This document shows positions 1 through 9,401 of a stretch of DNA of 64,000 bases, in pieces (within the stretch, counting starts at the first letter, position 1; each line of letters opens with the position of its first letter). The DNA is from Photobacterium kagoshimensis. Its GTDB lineage: Bacteria > Pseudomonadota > Gammaproteobacteria > Enterobacterales > Vibrionaceae. The notes beneath the pieces are model-generated. The model did no database searches. It worked only from the letters and a program-made list of their open reading frames with translations, and had not been told where the DNA came from. The stretch covers positions 558,001 to 622,000 of the forward strand of contig NZ_JAKJSO010000008.1 in assembly GCF_050337045.1 (NCBI RefSeq), written 5' to 3'. The translations under genes and the position numbers were made by a program.

Positions 1-167
1 TGACCTGGGGGGCCAAGGAAAAAGACTTGTAACATCCAAACAATAAAGCCGTATCCACCCACGAGGGCGATAGCTAAGATAGGAAAAAGAAAGACGGTTA
101 TAAAAATAAATGATCGCCATTCATACTTACCACGTTCTTCTTCTTTAAGCGGTTCTTGATTGCTCAT
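1..167 (-). CDS. NapE/TorE family small membrane protein, 3' end cut by window edge
   Basis: Reading leftward from the ATG at 167, the frame gives about 55 residues and is still open at base 1. A charged N-terminus (SNQEPLKEEE) is followed by one hydrophobic segment from about residue 18 to 45 that carries the family signature VGGYGF and ends in LGPPG. This is the pattern of NapE and TorE, single-span proteins encoded at the start of periplasmic nitrate reductase or TMAO reductase operons. A Shine-Dalgarno AAGGAT lies 8 bases before the start. The proteins that would tell nitrate from TMAO lie outside the window. The role of the family is poorly defined; a link to the quinol-oxidising side of the reductase is usually assumed. 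Confidence 0.8.
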   Translation of the reverse strand, partial: MSNQEPLKEEERGKYEWRSFIFITVFLFPILAIALVGGYGFIVWMLQVFFLGPPG

Positions 168-344
168 GCTCACATCCTTTTTTTATTCACCTACCTCTTT
201 AGATGTAATAGAGAGGTGGCCTATCTACGAAAGTATAGTTAAGGAATTCTAAACAACTGAGTAGCACGTAAATAATTCTGGTCTCATCACATTAACAGCG
301 AATATTTGCCTGCACTGGGTAGGAAGAATTGAACCGCGGGATAT

Positions 345-372
345 AAAAAAGCCACCGTATAACGATGGCTTT
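345..372 (-). terminator. Rho-independent terminator of the Sel1-repeat gene
   Basis: A stem AAGCCAYCG/CGATGGCTT with a 5-base loop is followed on the minus strand by a run of six T. It lies 23 bases past the stop of the Sel1-repeat gene. Confidence 0.8.
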
Positions 373-394
373 GAGAAGAATTGTCAGCGTATAT

Positions 395-1189
395 TTACAA
401 CGATGCGCTATAGATGGTTTGATTTTGCTTATAAAGCTTTAAACGTTGCGAGAATTTTGCGATGCGCTGATTATCTTTACTTTCAAGCTTACTCAGTGCG
501 ACCTGTTGTGCTTTCACTGCATCATTAAATTCACCACATGCTGCATATGCTGCTGCTAGGTTATCGTAATCACTCGCATCATTTGATGCTGTACGCTTAA
601 TGATTTGCTTCGCCAGTTTAAGTGCACGCTCGCCATCTCGTTGCTTTTCATCAGAACAGGTCGCGTATAACCAAACTAGGTTACGCTTAGAGTCCATCGA
701 ACCTGCATTTGAGGCATCGTTAAACCATTTAATGGCATTACCACAATCTGTTTTACCTGTACCACCACCTGATGCATAGTAGTGCCCTAGCTCAACCATG
801 GCTTGTACCGAACCTTCATTTGCAGCTTTAGTATACCATTCAACCGCTTGTTGATTATCACGCGGTAGACCACGACCATTCTTGAATAAATCACCAATCA
901 TTGCTTGAACTTCAGGTGTATCTGCTGCTGCCTTCTTAAGCCAGTACATACCTTTCAGTGGATCGGCTTTTAGACCGTTGCTGCCTTCAATATATGCACG
1001 ACCAAGAAACAGCTGCATATTTTTATCGCCTTGCTCAGCTTCAAGTTCAACATACTTAAGAGTGGATAATAAATGGTTGTCTGGCGCTGTTGTTACAGAA
1101 GCATGTGCTGATGTGATCCCATATCCTGTTGCGGCTAAACCAAACATCGCACCGATAACAACATTTTTTAAAGTCATAACTGCTGGCAT
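395..1189 (-). CDS. Exported Sel1-like repeat (TPR-type) protein
   Basis: The protein has 264 residues from the ATG at 1189, chosen because GAGAGA sits about 8 bases upstream; a TTG five codons earlier is the other option. Residues 1-30 form a signal peptide ending in AHA before a serine, so it should be periplasmic or surface-exposed. Residues about 50-165 hold Sel1-like repeats, with the A-x-x-W-Y/F-x-x-A pattern seen in AVEWYTKAANEGS and AIKWFNDASNAGS. The C-terminal third is more TPR-like (YDNLAAAYAACGEFNDAVKAQ). Sel1 repeats build protein-binding solenoids; no enzyme domain is visible. It is a single-gene unit with its own terminator, and the partner is unknown. Confidence 0.85.
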   Translation of the reverse strand: MPAVMTLKNVVIGAMFGLAATGYGITSAHASVTTAPDNHLLSTLKYVELEAEQGDKNMQLFLGRAYIEGSNGLKADPLKGMYWLKKAAADTPEVQAMIGDLFKNGRGLPRDNQQAVEWYTKAANEGSVQAMVELGHYYASGGGTGKTDCGNAIKWFNDASNAGSMDSKRNLVWLYATCSDEKQRDGERALKLAKQIIKRTASNDASDYDNLAAAYAACGEFNDAVKAQQVALSKLESKDNQRIAKFSQRLKLYKQNQTIYSASL

Positions 1190-1357
1190 AAAACGTTCTC
1201 TCAAGTTGCTTCACTCTAAATCTTGGCAACGAATTTAACGGTCGAGTGATTAAAAAACAACCAATATAATATAGACTTGCTTGTACAGTTATGAAGGCAA
1301 TATAGAGTTATACTTGCGTGGTCAGTAAGTTATTACCGAAACAGGAAAGGAAATAAA

Positions 1358-1414
1358 GTGCTAGTAATGAGAGGTAGATCGCACATAAATGACTATTTTA
1401 CGCTCTGCTGCTGA
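1358..1414 (+). CDS. Possible 18-residue leader peptide or small RNA region
   Basis: A GTG start is preceded by AGGAAAGGA with good spacing and opens an 18-codon frame ending in TGA. A 10-bp perfect hairpin follows at 1433-1456, and possible promoter boxes (TTGCTT, 18 bases, TATAGA) lie at 1277-1306. Together they could be a short transcript of about 145 bases. Nothing in the peptide is recognisable, and chance cannot be excluded. Confidence 0.2.
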   Translation: MLVMRGRSHINDYFTLCC

Positions 1415-1432
1415 ATTTACGCTGAATATATT

Positions 1433-1456
1433 AACGCCAGCAAATATGCTGGCGTT
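1433..1456 (-). terminator. Hairpin terminator downstream of the DUF4382-type lipoprotein gene
   Basis: A perfect 10-bp stem (AACGCCAGCA/TGCTGGCGTT) has a 4-base loop. The T tract is poor on both strands, so termination may be partial. It lies 41 bases past the stop of the minus-strand gene. Confidence 0.6.
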
Positions 1457-1496
1457 ATCATTTCTCGTCACTATTGCTTAACCCGCATGAGCGATA

Positions 1497-2507
1497 TTAA
1501 AAATCAATGCTCAGTACATCTTTGCCTACCGAGTACCCTTTTTGGCTTGAGTCGACATTCAGTACATCGTTAACAACATCAGGTAAGTCAAACAAACCGT
1601 TACATACCAAAGTCAGGTCATAGTCGCCCGATGGGATATGTTTGAACTCGTAAGTATTTTCTTTACTCACTTTCGCTGTCAGCATTGGCGCATCTTCTGA
1701 CCCCATATCCCCATAGCTTGACTCACCACCTGTCTCGCCATGTATCTCATACAAATAAATGTACGCATCAACCATGGAAGAGGCACACGCTGATGGGTTG
1801 ATATTCCCTATGATGTTCCCTGCTTCATTATTGTTAACTATACGAAGTCCTCTGTCCTTCATTTCATACGCGTCTTGTTTAAGCTGGAGCATATTGCGTA
1901 AATCAAACGCTAACGTAATGGTTTGTGGCACATCAAAATTTAAATTTAACCCTTCAAAGGTTAATTCATCGGCAATTTTGAGTGGTTTTAAGTCGCCAAA
2001 AATATCGCGTACATGTGAGTAAGGTGTATCTAAAATATCGCCATAGCCACCTTGGTCAATGGTTGATAGGGCCACCGAAACATAATCACCAGCCAGCATG
2101 AGTTTATCTTCTAATAGACGAACGAGATCAACGCCAGTTAAATCCGTTAGGTTCAGAACAACAAACATTGGATTCCCGTCACCATCAACAGGAATGTCAC
2201 CGTCTACTGGTACACAATCTTCTGAACTTGCAGTCTGCTCAAACGACTCAGGCGTCCAATTAACAACATCACCTAAGTTATTTATGAAGGTCATGCCATC
2301 TATTGCGACACACACTTTAGAGACATCTTTATCTGTTGGTGTTTCTGGTGCTGGCGACTCGGCAACATCAGCTGAAATAGGCACTTGAGCTGATGCTGTT
2401 CCCCCACCCGAGCTCGCTGCGGCTCCACTACTATCAGAGTCACCATCAGAACCACCACACCCAACCACCACAAACATGGTGAGCACTATCACTATTATAT
2501 TTTTCAT
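1497..2507 (-). CDS. DUF4382-like lipoprotein
   Basis: The protein has 336 residues and starts with a lipoprotein signal peptide whose lipobox VVGC puts the acylated cysteine at residue 17. A low-complexity Ser/Gly/Ala/Asp linker (about 18-65) follows. The body has alternating beta-type segments, including a leucine-rich stretch around VVLNLTDLTGVDLVRLLEDK and a C-terminal part ending in SGDYDLTLVC, which resembles a carboxypeptidase-regulatory-like beta sandwich. The layout fits DUF4382 lipoproteins, but this is a pattern judgement without a profile search. AGGGGTG before the ATG is a strong ribosome binding site. It should sit in the outer or inner membrane, facing the periplasm. Function is unknown. 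Confidence 0.75.
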   Translation of the reverse strand: MKNIIVIVLTMFVVVGCGGSDGDSDSSGAAASSGGGTASAQVPISADVAESPAPETPTDKDVSKVCVAIDGMTFINNLGDVVNWTPESFEQTASSEDCVPVDGDIPVDGDGNPMFVVLNLTDLTGVDLVRLLEDKLMLAGDYVSVALSTIDQGGYGDILDTPYSHVRDIFGDLKPLKIADELTFEGLNLNFDVPQTITLAFDLRNMLQLKQDAYEMKDRGLRIVNNNEAGNIIGNINPSACASSMVDAYIYLYEIHGETGGESSYGDMGSEDAPMLTAKVSKENTYEFKHIPSGDYDLTLVCNGLFDLPDVVNDVLNVDSSQKGYSVGKDVLSIDF

Positions 2508-2613
2508 GTCATCACCCCTACGACAAATGAAAATAGGCCGCTACTGTTGTGGTGTTGTCACCACTGTTATCTTGCTGCTACGTTTTTATTCGATTTTATC
2601 GCTGCGCTGAATA

Positions 2614-2850
2614 ATGGCATTCAGCCAACAGACCAATATGATGAACACGGCTGCGAACGGAATTAATCAGATTGGTAATGAAATTTTAGGTGCTATACGA
2701 GAAGGAAAAACGTTATCTGGGGTGTTCTCAACGATTGAGAAAAACTTCTTACCTACAAGACAAAATGTGCAATTTCGAGTCAATGGGGTAAATGAAGATA
2801 AAGAAGGGATTCCACGACAAGCAGAAATAACAAAGGCCAGCAAATGCTGA
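2614..2850 (+). CDS. Doubtful 78-residue ORF between the DUF4382-type gene and mukB
   Basis: The frame opens just after an in-frame TGA and ends inside the mukB terminator hairpin. The translation (for instance GNEILGAIREGKT and FSTIEKNFLP) reads like helical protein rather than random sequence. No Shine-Dalgarno is visible before the first ATG or before the ATG pair at 2638. It could be a remnant of a longer gene, a real small protein, or chance. I recognise no family. Confidence 0.3.
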   Translation: MAFSQQTNMMNTAANGINQIGNEILGAIREGKTLSGVFSTIEKNFLPTRQNVQFRVNGVNEDKEGIPRQAEITKASKC

Positions 2851-2855
2851 CCTTT
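2832..2855 (-). terminator. Terminator of the cmoM-mukFEB operon
   Basis: The stem AAAGGTCAGC/GCTGGCCTTT (one G-T pair) has a 4-base loop and is followed on the minus strand by TTTGTTATTT. It lies 31 bases past the mukB stop. Confidence 0.75.
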
Positions 2856-2885
2856 GAAGGTGTTTATCGGTGCTTACTCATGTTG

Positions 2886-5800
2886 CTACTCAACACTTGC
2901 GGGTTTTAAATCCAACATGTCTTGAATGTTCGCCTGTGGCTTAGGCTCTTGACCAAAACCACGTAAGCCCACCACGTGTACGTGTTCACGATCTTTAAAG
3001 ATCTTACGCACCAACTTATAGGTCGTCCCTTTCTCGGGGCTGATGTTTTCAGGCGCGGCAATCAATAATTGCATGTCTAAGCGGTCACAGAGCTCGAACA
3101 AGGTCGAGATAGATTTCGCATCCAGACGTGCGGCCTCATCCAAGAACAGTAAGCGACAAGGAATAATATCTTTACCACGTAAGCGGCGAGATTCTTCTTC
3201 CCAGCTTTGGATAACCATCAGCAAAATTGCCTGACCTGTACCAATCGCTTCACCCGTTGATAGTGCACCCGACTCCGCTTGTAGCCAACCGTCTGTACCA
3301 CGGTTCACTTCAATGCTTAGCTCTAGGTAATTACGGTAATCCAGCAGCTCTTCACCCAAGATTTGTGGCGAACGTTGACCCATATCGATATGTGGGTTCA
3401 AACGTTGGAACAACTTCGCCATCGCTTCAGAGAAGGTCAGACGGTTGTTACCAAACAAATCTTGGTGTTGGTCTTGCTGCTCTGCCAAACCTGCCAATAA
3501 TGATTCATGCGTTTCACGTACTTTGACGTTTAGACGCACGCCTTTCACCTGACCAAAACCAATGTTCATCAGGCCTTGGTTTAGCATACGAATACGGTTC
3601 TGCTCACGCTGAATCGTTTTACGAATGATGTTTGCAACAGAGTCCGAACTGATTGCTAGGCGTTGCTCACGTGCTGTTAGCTCTTCCGTTAGACGGGCTA
3701 ACTCCACTTCCATTTCTTCAATCGCTTCAACCGGATCATCGGTGTGAATGATATCGTGGCGAATACGCTCACGCAGGTGTTGGTACACCGCAATATAGAA
3801 CAAGACTTTACGTTCTGGACGTGAAATATCTTCCGATGCACGTAGCGAATCACGTAAGTCTTCATTATCAGCAACCGCTAGACGCAAGGCACCCAGCGAT
3901 TTATCCGACAGTGAACGTAACTCATCAGCAGACATGTAGGCCATTTCGCGACGGTGTAGACGACGTTCAACATCGTTTTCACGTGCTAAACGCAATACGG
4001 CACACCAGCCTGCTTTGGCATTCACCACCAGCTTACGTAAATCTTGGTATTCTTTACCCACTTTACGCAGACGTTTCGCCAAGCCTTTCATTTCAAGCTC
4101 AATCGAGGTGATCGCTTTTTCAAGCTGGCTACGACGAGTACGTGAACTTTGTAAACGTTCATTCAATTCGTCACGGCGTAAGCGCGCACGCTCTTCCGCT
4201 TCCACATCAGCACGCACACCTAGCTCTTGTAGCTCGCGCTCAAATTCTTGCACTGTTTCCAGTTTCGCTTGATGCGAACTCTTCAACGATGCCATTAGCT
4301 GGTTATATTGGTTCGCTTGTGCACGCGCTTGTTTCAACGCATCACGGCAACGGTTACGCTCACGCTCAGCGGCAACCAATTTGGCTTTAAGCTGTTCATT
4401 AAGCTCTGAACTCTTGCCAAGCAATTCAACAGAATCAGCGTAACCAAAGTGGTGACGACGCTCTGCTAAATCTGCAACAGCAAAGATTTCTTTCTTCAAT
4501 GCTTGCAGTGTTTGGTCTGCATCTTGGTGCTGGATATTTAGCGCATCAAATTGCTGCGGGTCAACATCTAGCGCAGAGGCGATACCTTCAAGCTCAGAAA
4601 TTGCCTTACCGTGGCGGTCAAGGTAGTTACGTGCTTCATCAAGTTGGGAAAGCTGTTGTTCAATTTCTGCAAAACGCTCAACAACCGTTTCGTCTTCTAA
4701 CAAGTTAACCATTGGGCTTAGTTTGCCCAGTAGTGTTAAACCTTCACGCGCAGCCGTTAGCTGGCTACGTTGTTGCTGCTCTTGCGCATCCATTTCAGAC
4801 AGCTGACGAACCAATTGGTTACGCTTATCACGTGCTGTTTTCAGTTCCGCTTCTGGATCAGGCTGGAATGCAACCGACATGTGGGTCGCAACAAAGCTAT
4901 TAAAGCTTTGGTACAAACGCTGTAGTTTTTGCGAATCAAACGCCGCTTTTGCGTGATCTTCAACAACTTGATCGCGCTCTTCACGTAAATGCTCTAAACG
5001 TTGTTCACGCGCCGCACGACCAAACAATGGTACTTTCGGAAAACGTGAGTAACGAAGTTGACGATCGTTTAAGTGAACACAAACCGCTTGCTCTAGCTCG
5101 TCCACATCAAAGCCGCTGTCATCAAATGAATCAGCATCCCCTTCAATGATGTAAAGATCGTCAGGACAATCTTCTAGCGCAATCAGCTTGTCTTTAATGC
5201 CTTTAAGATCAGGCACCACAATCGCGTGACGCGCAGGGCCGTACATCGCACTGAAATACGGCGCATCTGCTAGCGTGATATCGTCATAGATCTCAGACAG
5301 CATGGTGCCGCCTAGCGTATCGGCCAGTGAACGTAGCTCTGAATCGTCGCTACCACCAGGCTGTGCAAGACGCTCGATGTCTTTTTCTAACTGGCTCTTA
5401 CGCTGCGCTAACTGATCGCGCATTGCTGAAACTTGACGTTCGCTATCCAGTGTTTGCTGCATAGCATTCATTACAGCGTTGCTATCGAACAACTCTAGTT
5501 GCGATTGTTCAGCCAGTTTTTCAAGAGCATCACTTGCCGCAATCCAAGCTGGCGCTTTCGCTTCATGCTGCTTAATTTGCACCGCAAGTTGCTGTTCTTG
5601 ACTACGTAGCTCACTACGCTGTTCGACCAAGCTTTCTTGCGTTTGCTCTAACGACTCCAGCGTTGCTTCATGGCGAGCTTGCTCTTCTGCCAATGCAAGG
5701 TCACCGTCAATTTGAGTGGCAAAGCGTTTGCTGTAGGCTTCCGCTAACTCTTTGGCTTGACGTTGCTGACGAACGCTACGCTCTAAATCGCGATACTGTG

Positions 5801-7358
5801 CTTTAAGCTGCTCACCACGCTCTGCCACATGGCGAAGTTGACGTGCATGGGCAATTAACTCTTGAGCTTTCGTACCAGCTTGCGCACGGTCTACCGCACC
5901 CGCAATGGTAGTAACAATCTGCAAACCTTTTTCAAACTGCTGGATAGCCGCCGACGACATGTCCAGTTTGTGCTTGAGTGCCAGTAGCGCCGTTGTTTTC
6001 TGCTCTTCCGCTTGCTTTAGCTGTGCTAAATAAGCAGGTGCACTATCTGCCAAAAGTTGCTCATCACCTGAAAGCTGACGTGCTTTTTCCAGTGCTTGAA
6101 CCGCTTGTTGATATTGAAGCGCACGCGTTTGCTGCATATCCAACGCTTGTTGGTAATCGGCAAGCTGTGTTTTCAGGCTATCAACTTCTTCTTCCGTTAA
6201 TAGCGCTTGCTCTTCAGCCATCGCAAGTTGTTCAGCAGCTTCTTCAACCACCATCACTTGTTCTTCTAAGCGCTCGGTCAGCTCTTCAAGATCTTCTTTG
6301 TAGCGCTCGATCTTTTCTTGCTGGCGAACCGCTGTTTGCACAAGTTGTAGGTGATCCGATGCCGCTTGGTGATCTTGCTCTAACGATGATTCACGTTCGG
6401 TCAGTTCATCAAGCTCAGCACTGTGATTGGTCAAAGTTGATTGCTGATCCATCAAGCTTTGGCGCGAACCCAGTAGTTCACCACGTAAGCGTAATGTCTT
6501 ATCTAGGCGCTGTTGACGATCGTTGGCGTGACGCATGTAATCAGCCGCAACATAGTTCGTTGCTTCTGAGATCAAGTGCTTAAATAAATCACGATCGCTT
6601 TGGGTTAGCTTGATCGCTTCTAGCGTCATGCGGTTTTCACGCAGTGCTGCTTCCATGTCTTGGAAGGCTTTTTTCACACCTGTGTTTTGCGGCAATAGGT
6701 AATCACGCAAAGAACGGGTGATCGCACTAGAAATACCACCGTACAGCGAGGCTTCAATCAGACGATAGAACTTAGAGCGGTCGGTACTGTTACGCAGTTT
6801 CTTCGGCAGTACACCAAATTCAAACATCTGCGCGTGGTAATCGGTTACTGAGTTAAAGGCTTTGAATACCACACCTTCAATCTCTGCAATACCGTCTTTT
6901 ACTTCGTTCAATTGGCGAACACGCGCTTGTGTTTCCGATACCGTCTCAACCAAAATTTCAGTTGGCTTAATGTGTGACGGTAAACCTTGAATAATAAAAG
7001 GCTTAATATCGACTTTCTTATCACGACCCGCCACTTGTTGTAGGCGTACCGCAAAGATAATACGTTGGTTTTTCGAGTTAACCACATCGAGCGCTGAGTA
7101 ACAGGCGCCTGGTTTTAACTTACCGTGTAAACCTTTGTCACGGGAAGACGCTGAACTGCCCGCTTCCGTGGTGTTACGAAAGTGCAGTAGGCTTTGATCG
7201 GGGATCAATGAGGTAATAAACGCCGCCATTGTGGTCGACTTACCCGCACCGTTACCGCCCGATAGGGTTGTTACTAGGTTATCAATGTCAAAGGTACGGG
7301 CAAAAAAGCCGTTCCAGTTAACCATGGTGAGCGATTGATACTTACCGCGTTCCATCAC
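2886..7358 (-). CDS. mukB: Chromosome condensin ATPase MukB
   Basis: MukB is the SMC-like subunit of the MukBEF condensin, which loops and organises the chromosome and helps segregation. At 1490 residues it matches the usual length (E. coli 1486). The N-terminal Walker A GGNGAGKST is at 34-42, long coiled coils flank a central hinge (the conserved QPGGS and EIYDDITLADAPYFSA lie near it), and the C-terminal head has LSTGEAIGTG near 1365 and the Walker B segment LFLDEAARLDAKS near 1404. The start is a GTG at 7358 overlapping the mukE stop; an ATG directly after it could also serve. It is the last gene of cmoM-mukF-mukE-mukB, and the overlaps suggest translational coupling. Confidence 0.98.
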   Translation of the reverse strand: MMERGKYQSLTMVNWNGFFARTFDIDNLVTTLSGGNGAGKSTTMAAFITSLIPDQSLLHFRNTTEAGSSASSRDKGLHGKLKPGACYSALDVVNSKNQRIIFAVRLQQVAGRDKKVDIKPFIIQGLPSHIKPTEILVETVSETQARVRQLNEVKDGIAEIEGVVFKAFNSVTDYHAQMFEFGVLPKKLRNSTDRSKFYRLIEASLYGGISSAITRSLRDYLLPQNTGVKKAFQDMEAALRENRMTLEAIKLTQSDRDLFKHLISEATNYVAADYMRHANDRQQRLDKTLRLRGELLGSRQSLMDQQSTLTNHSAELDELTERESSLEQDHQAASDHLQLVQTAVRQQEKIERYKEDLEELTERLEEQVMVVEEAAEQLAMAEEQALLTEEEVDSLKTQLADYQQALDMQQTRALQYQQAVQALEKARQLSGDEQLLADSAPAYLAQLKQAEEQKTTALLALKHKLDMSSAAIQQFEKGLQIVTTIAGAVDRAQAGTKAQELIAHARQLRHVAERGEQLKAQYRDLERSVRQQRQAKELAEAYSKRFATQIDGDLALAEEQARHEATLESLEQTQESLVEQRSELRSQEQQLAVQIKQHEAKAPAWIAASDALEKLAEQSQLELFDSNAVMNAMQQTLDSERQVSAMRDQLAQRKSQLEKDIERLAQPGGSDDSELRSLADTLGGTMLSEIYDDITLADAPYFSAMYGPARHAIVVPDLKGIKDKLIALEDCPDDLYIIEGDADSFDDSGFDVDELEQAVCVHLNDRQLRYSRFPKVPLFGRAAREQRLEHLREERDQVVEDHAKAAFDSQKLQRLYQSFNSFVATHMSVAFQPDPEAELKTARDKRNQLVRQLSEMDAQEQQQRSQLTAAREGLTLLGKLSPMVNLLEDETVVERFAEIEQQLSQLDEARNYLDRHGKAISELEGIASALDVDPQQFDALNIQHQDADQTLQALKKEIFAVADLAERRHHFGYADSVELLGKSSELNEQLKAKLVAAERERNRCRDALKQARAQANQYNQLMASLKSSHQAKLETVQEFERELQELGVRADVEAEERARLRRDELNERLQSSRTRRSQLEKAITSIELEMKGLAKRLRKVGKEYQDLRKLVVNAKAGWCAVLRLARENDVERRLHRREMAYMSADELRSLSDKSLGALRLAVADNEDLRDSLRASEDISRPERKVLFYIAVYQHLRERIRHDIIHTDDPVEAIEEMEVELARLTEELTAREQRLAISSDSVANIIRKTIQREQNRIRMLNQGLMNIGFGQVKGVRLNVKVRETHESLLAGLAEQQDQHQDLFGNNRLTFSEAMAKLFQRLNPHIDMGQRSPQILGEELLDYRNYLELSIEVNRGTDGWLQAESGALSTGEAIGTGQAILLMVIQSWEEESRRLRGKDIIPCRLLFLDEAARLDAKSISTLFELCDRLDMQLLIAAPENISPEKGTTYKLVRKIFKDREHVHVVGLRGFGQEPKPQANIQDMLDLKPASVE

Positions 7359-8098
7359 ACTTCACCTTCTTGTTCTGGCTCCGTTGGGAGCTCTAGTTGT
7401 TCTTCGTGTTCTTCATGAGCATCTTGCTCGTCAAGTAGGCTTGACTGGCTTGGTTCTTGGTGGTGAACCACTGCTTCACCATCACGGATCAAGCGAAGTT
7501 GCGCTTCACGCACATCATCACCGCTACGTACATCGGCACCAAAACGGAATACCGATTCGCTAATGCGGAATTTACCGTTTTCACCCACAGGAATGATCAT
7601 GCCTAAACGGCGAAGACGACGCAGTGATGTTTTCACTTTGTCGTACAGTTTTTCACGGTCTAAATCTGAACCTGATGCACGGTTCGTCACTAACTTCATC
7701 AACTTAGGTTCATCGGCTAAGGTCATTAGCTCGTCAAACAGCTCTTGGTTAGTAAAAATACCTTCATGGGCCAAACGCTCTGGGCTCAAGTAAAGGAAAC
7801 ACAATACTTTACCCACTAACATATCAACTTCTGCCAATACAGAGCGGCTAATGAGTGATGTGGAACGCGGACGCAAGTAGAAGAAGCCTTCTGGCGCACG
7901 TACCAATTCTGCGTTATAGCGTTTGTAGAACATGTGTAATTCACGCTCTGCATCAATCAGTAGTGCGTGGTTGTCTAAATCTTCACTCGAAATATGGCGA
8001 CCTGAACGCAGCGCATTATCAAGTGCAGGGAAAAGTGGGTTAGCAATTGCTTTAGCCAACTTCTCCGGCATAAATTCTTCAATATTTATCGATGACAT
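7355..8098 (-). CDS. mukE: Condensin subunit MukE
   Basis: MukE is the winged-helix (KITE-type) partner that binds the MukF kleisin and modulates the MukB ATPase. The ATG at 8098 gives 247 residues beginning MSSINIEEFMPEKLA, which matches the known N-terminus. A longer open frame reaches 8245 but runs through the end of mukF and is not needed. The block APEGFFYLRPRST and the segment SLRRLRRLGM are the conserved parts. The last 25 residues are very acidic (DEQDAHEEHEEQ), as in relatives. The gene overlaps the end of mukF by 20 bases and the start of mukB by 4, so the three subunits are probably made in coupled fashion. Confidence 0.97.
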   Translation of the reverse strand: MSSINIEEFMPEKLAKAIANPLFPALDNALRSGRHISSEDLDNHALLIDAERELHMFYKRYNAELVRAPEGFFYLRPRSTSLISRSVLAEVDMLVGKVLCFLYLSPERLAHEGIFTNQELFDELMTLADEPKLMKLVTNRASGSDLDREKLYDKVKTSLRRLRRLGMIIPVGENGKFRISESVFRFGADVRSGDDVREAQLRLIRDGEAVVHHQEPSQSSLLDEQDAHEEHEEQLELPTEPEQEGEV

Positions 8099-9401
8099 TG
8101 GCTTGTACCTTAGCTCCGTAGTCGTTAATCGCTTCCCAATCGGGCTGAATGGCATTGAAGTCCGATTCGGAGTAACCCAATCGAACAGCCTGATCGATAA
8201 CGATCCGCGATAAATCAAAATGCTGAGCATGAGGTTGCTGAGCAAGATAGTCTTTCAGTAGCGCACTAAGGTTAATAGCAGCGCCTGTGGCTTTATGAGC
8301 TTGCAGCATAGCAGCAACTTGTTCAGCAAGTTGATCATTGACTAGGCTGAGCTCTTCAAATTCCATTTCTTCTGGCACTAGGCCTGTCACTTCATCGTCA
8401 CGCAATACGAGGGTTTCATCACGCATGTCGAGTAAACGATCGGCATCGGCATAAGTGAGTAACCATGGATTATCAAAGTAATCGGTCACTGACTGACGCA
8501 GGCGCTGACTGAAGGCACGGTTTTTATCCATATCAATCGCAGTACGAATAAATTTGTGTACATGGCGGTCGTAACCAATCCATAAGTCAATCGCTTGCTG
8601 GCCCCAGCTAATAATGCGGTCTAGTTTCATCTGCAAAACGAAAATCATACCATCAACAAAATCTAACTCAGCATGGCCTTGAGTTGCTTCTTGAATATCA
8701 AGTAACTGTGTTTGCAGCTGATCGCCCGCGGCTTGCAAGGTGTCTTGCAACTCACGCAGGGTACTTGATGTTTCATTCAATAAGCTTTCACAGCTAGAGA
8801 TTGCCGCTTGCCAATCTTGATTAAGCAGCTCAGCAATATCGTGTTTCACTTGCTGTTGTTGCTCATCCATAGTGCGCTGATTTAAATCGATACGGTCGAA
8901 AATATCCGCTACAGAATATTTTAATACTGCGTAAACATTGCTGCGCCAGTGCTTCTCATCACCACCTTCTTTGGCGGCAACAGCAGCTTTATTGATTTCA
9001 TCTGCCACCATGGCAAGCTGAATCGATAATTTCAGTGTCGAATATTCACGCTGACGCGCGTAATAATCAGTGATACCCAAAGCCAACGGACTTAGGCGAT
9101 AAATACTCGCTCCGTCATTCACTTCACTGGTAAAACGAGAAATAAGACGTTGGCGAACCAACTCATTGATGGCGTTATTGGCACGAAATGCGAGCGTTTC
9201 TTTTGATTGTTCAAACAAGTCGCTTACTATGCGAAATGCGTCAATCAGCTCACCTTCTCCTAACTCTTCTTCAAAGCGATCGCTACTTAAAACAGCAATC
9301 GCCAACAAGAACGCCAGCCGCTCAGTTGGTAAGTTAAGCGAGAAATCATGCTGCTTAACCCAAGTTACCAACTCAGGAGCGGTCTGGGTAACTTCACTCA
9401 T
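8079..9401 (-). CDS. mukF: Condensin kleisin subunit MukF
   Basis: MukF is the kleisin that bridges the two MukB heads. It has 440 residues, the same length as the E. coli protein. The N-terminal part (about 1-115) is the winged-helix dimerisation domain, starting PELVTWVKQHDFSLNLPTER. The middle holds the helical bundle (FIRTAIDMDKNRAFSQRLR) and the C-terminus the head-binding winged helix ending in GYSESDFNAIQPDW. Its ATG overlaps the TGA of cmoM in an ATGA arrangement, so it is second in the operon. Confidence 0.97.
   Translation of the reverse strand: MSEVTQTAPELVTWVKQHDFSLNLPTERLAFLLAIAVLSSDRFEEELGEGELIDAFRIVSDLFEQSKETLAFRANNAINELVRQRLISRFTSEVNDGASIYRLSPLALGITDYYARQREYSTLKLSIQLAMVADEINKAAVAAKEGGDEKHWRSNVYAVLKYSVADIFDRIDLNQRTMDEQQQQVKHDIAELLNQDWQAAISSCESLLNETSSTLRELQDTLQAAGDQLQTQLLDIQEATQGHAELDFVDGMIFVLQMKLDRIISWGQQAIDLWIGYDRHVHKFIRTAIDMDKNRAFSQRLRQSVTDYFDNPWLLTYADADRLLDMRDETLVLRDDEVTGLVPEEMEFEELSLVNDQLAEQVAAMLQAHKATGAAINLSALLKDYLAQQPHAQHFDLSRIVIDQAVRLGYSESDFNAIQPDWEAINDYGAKVQANVIDKY

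Noticed and set aside
168..394. TorR or NarP boxes upstream of the NapE/TorE gene
   Set aside because: No CTGTTCATAT-type decamer and no convincing heptamer pair could be found, so nitrate and TMAO control cannot be told apart.
5978..6583. A 201-codon frame on the strand opposite mukB
   Set aside because: It lies entirely within mukB, whose family identity is certain, and the translation is Leu/Pro/Ala-rich, as expected from the complement of coiled-coil codons.
7355..8245. A 296-residue form of MukE
   Set aside because: The first 49 codons lie inside mukF and do not resemble MukE; the ATG at 8098 matches the known N-terminus.
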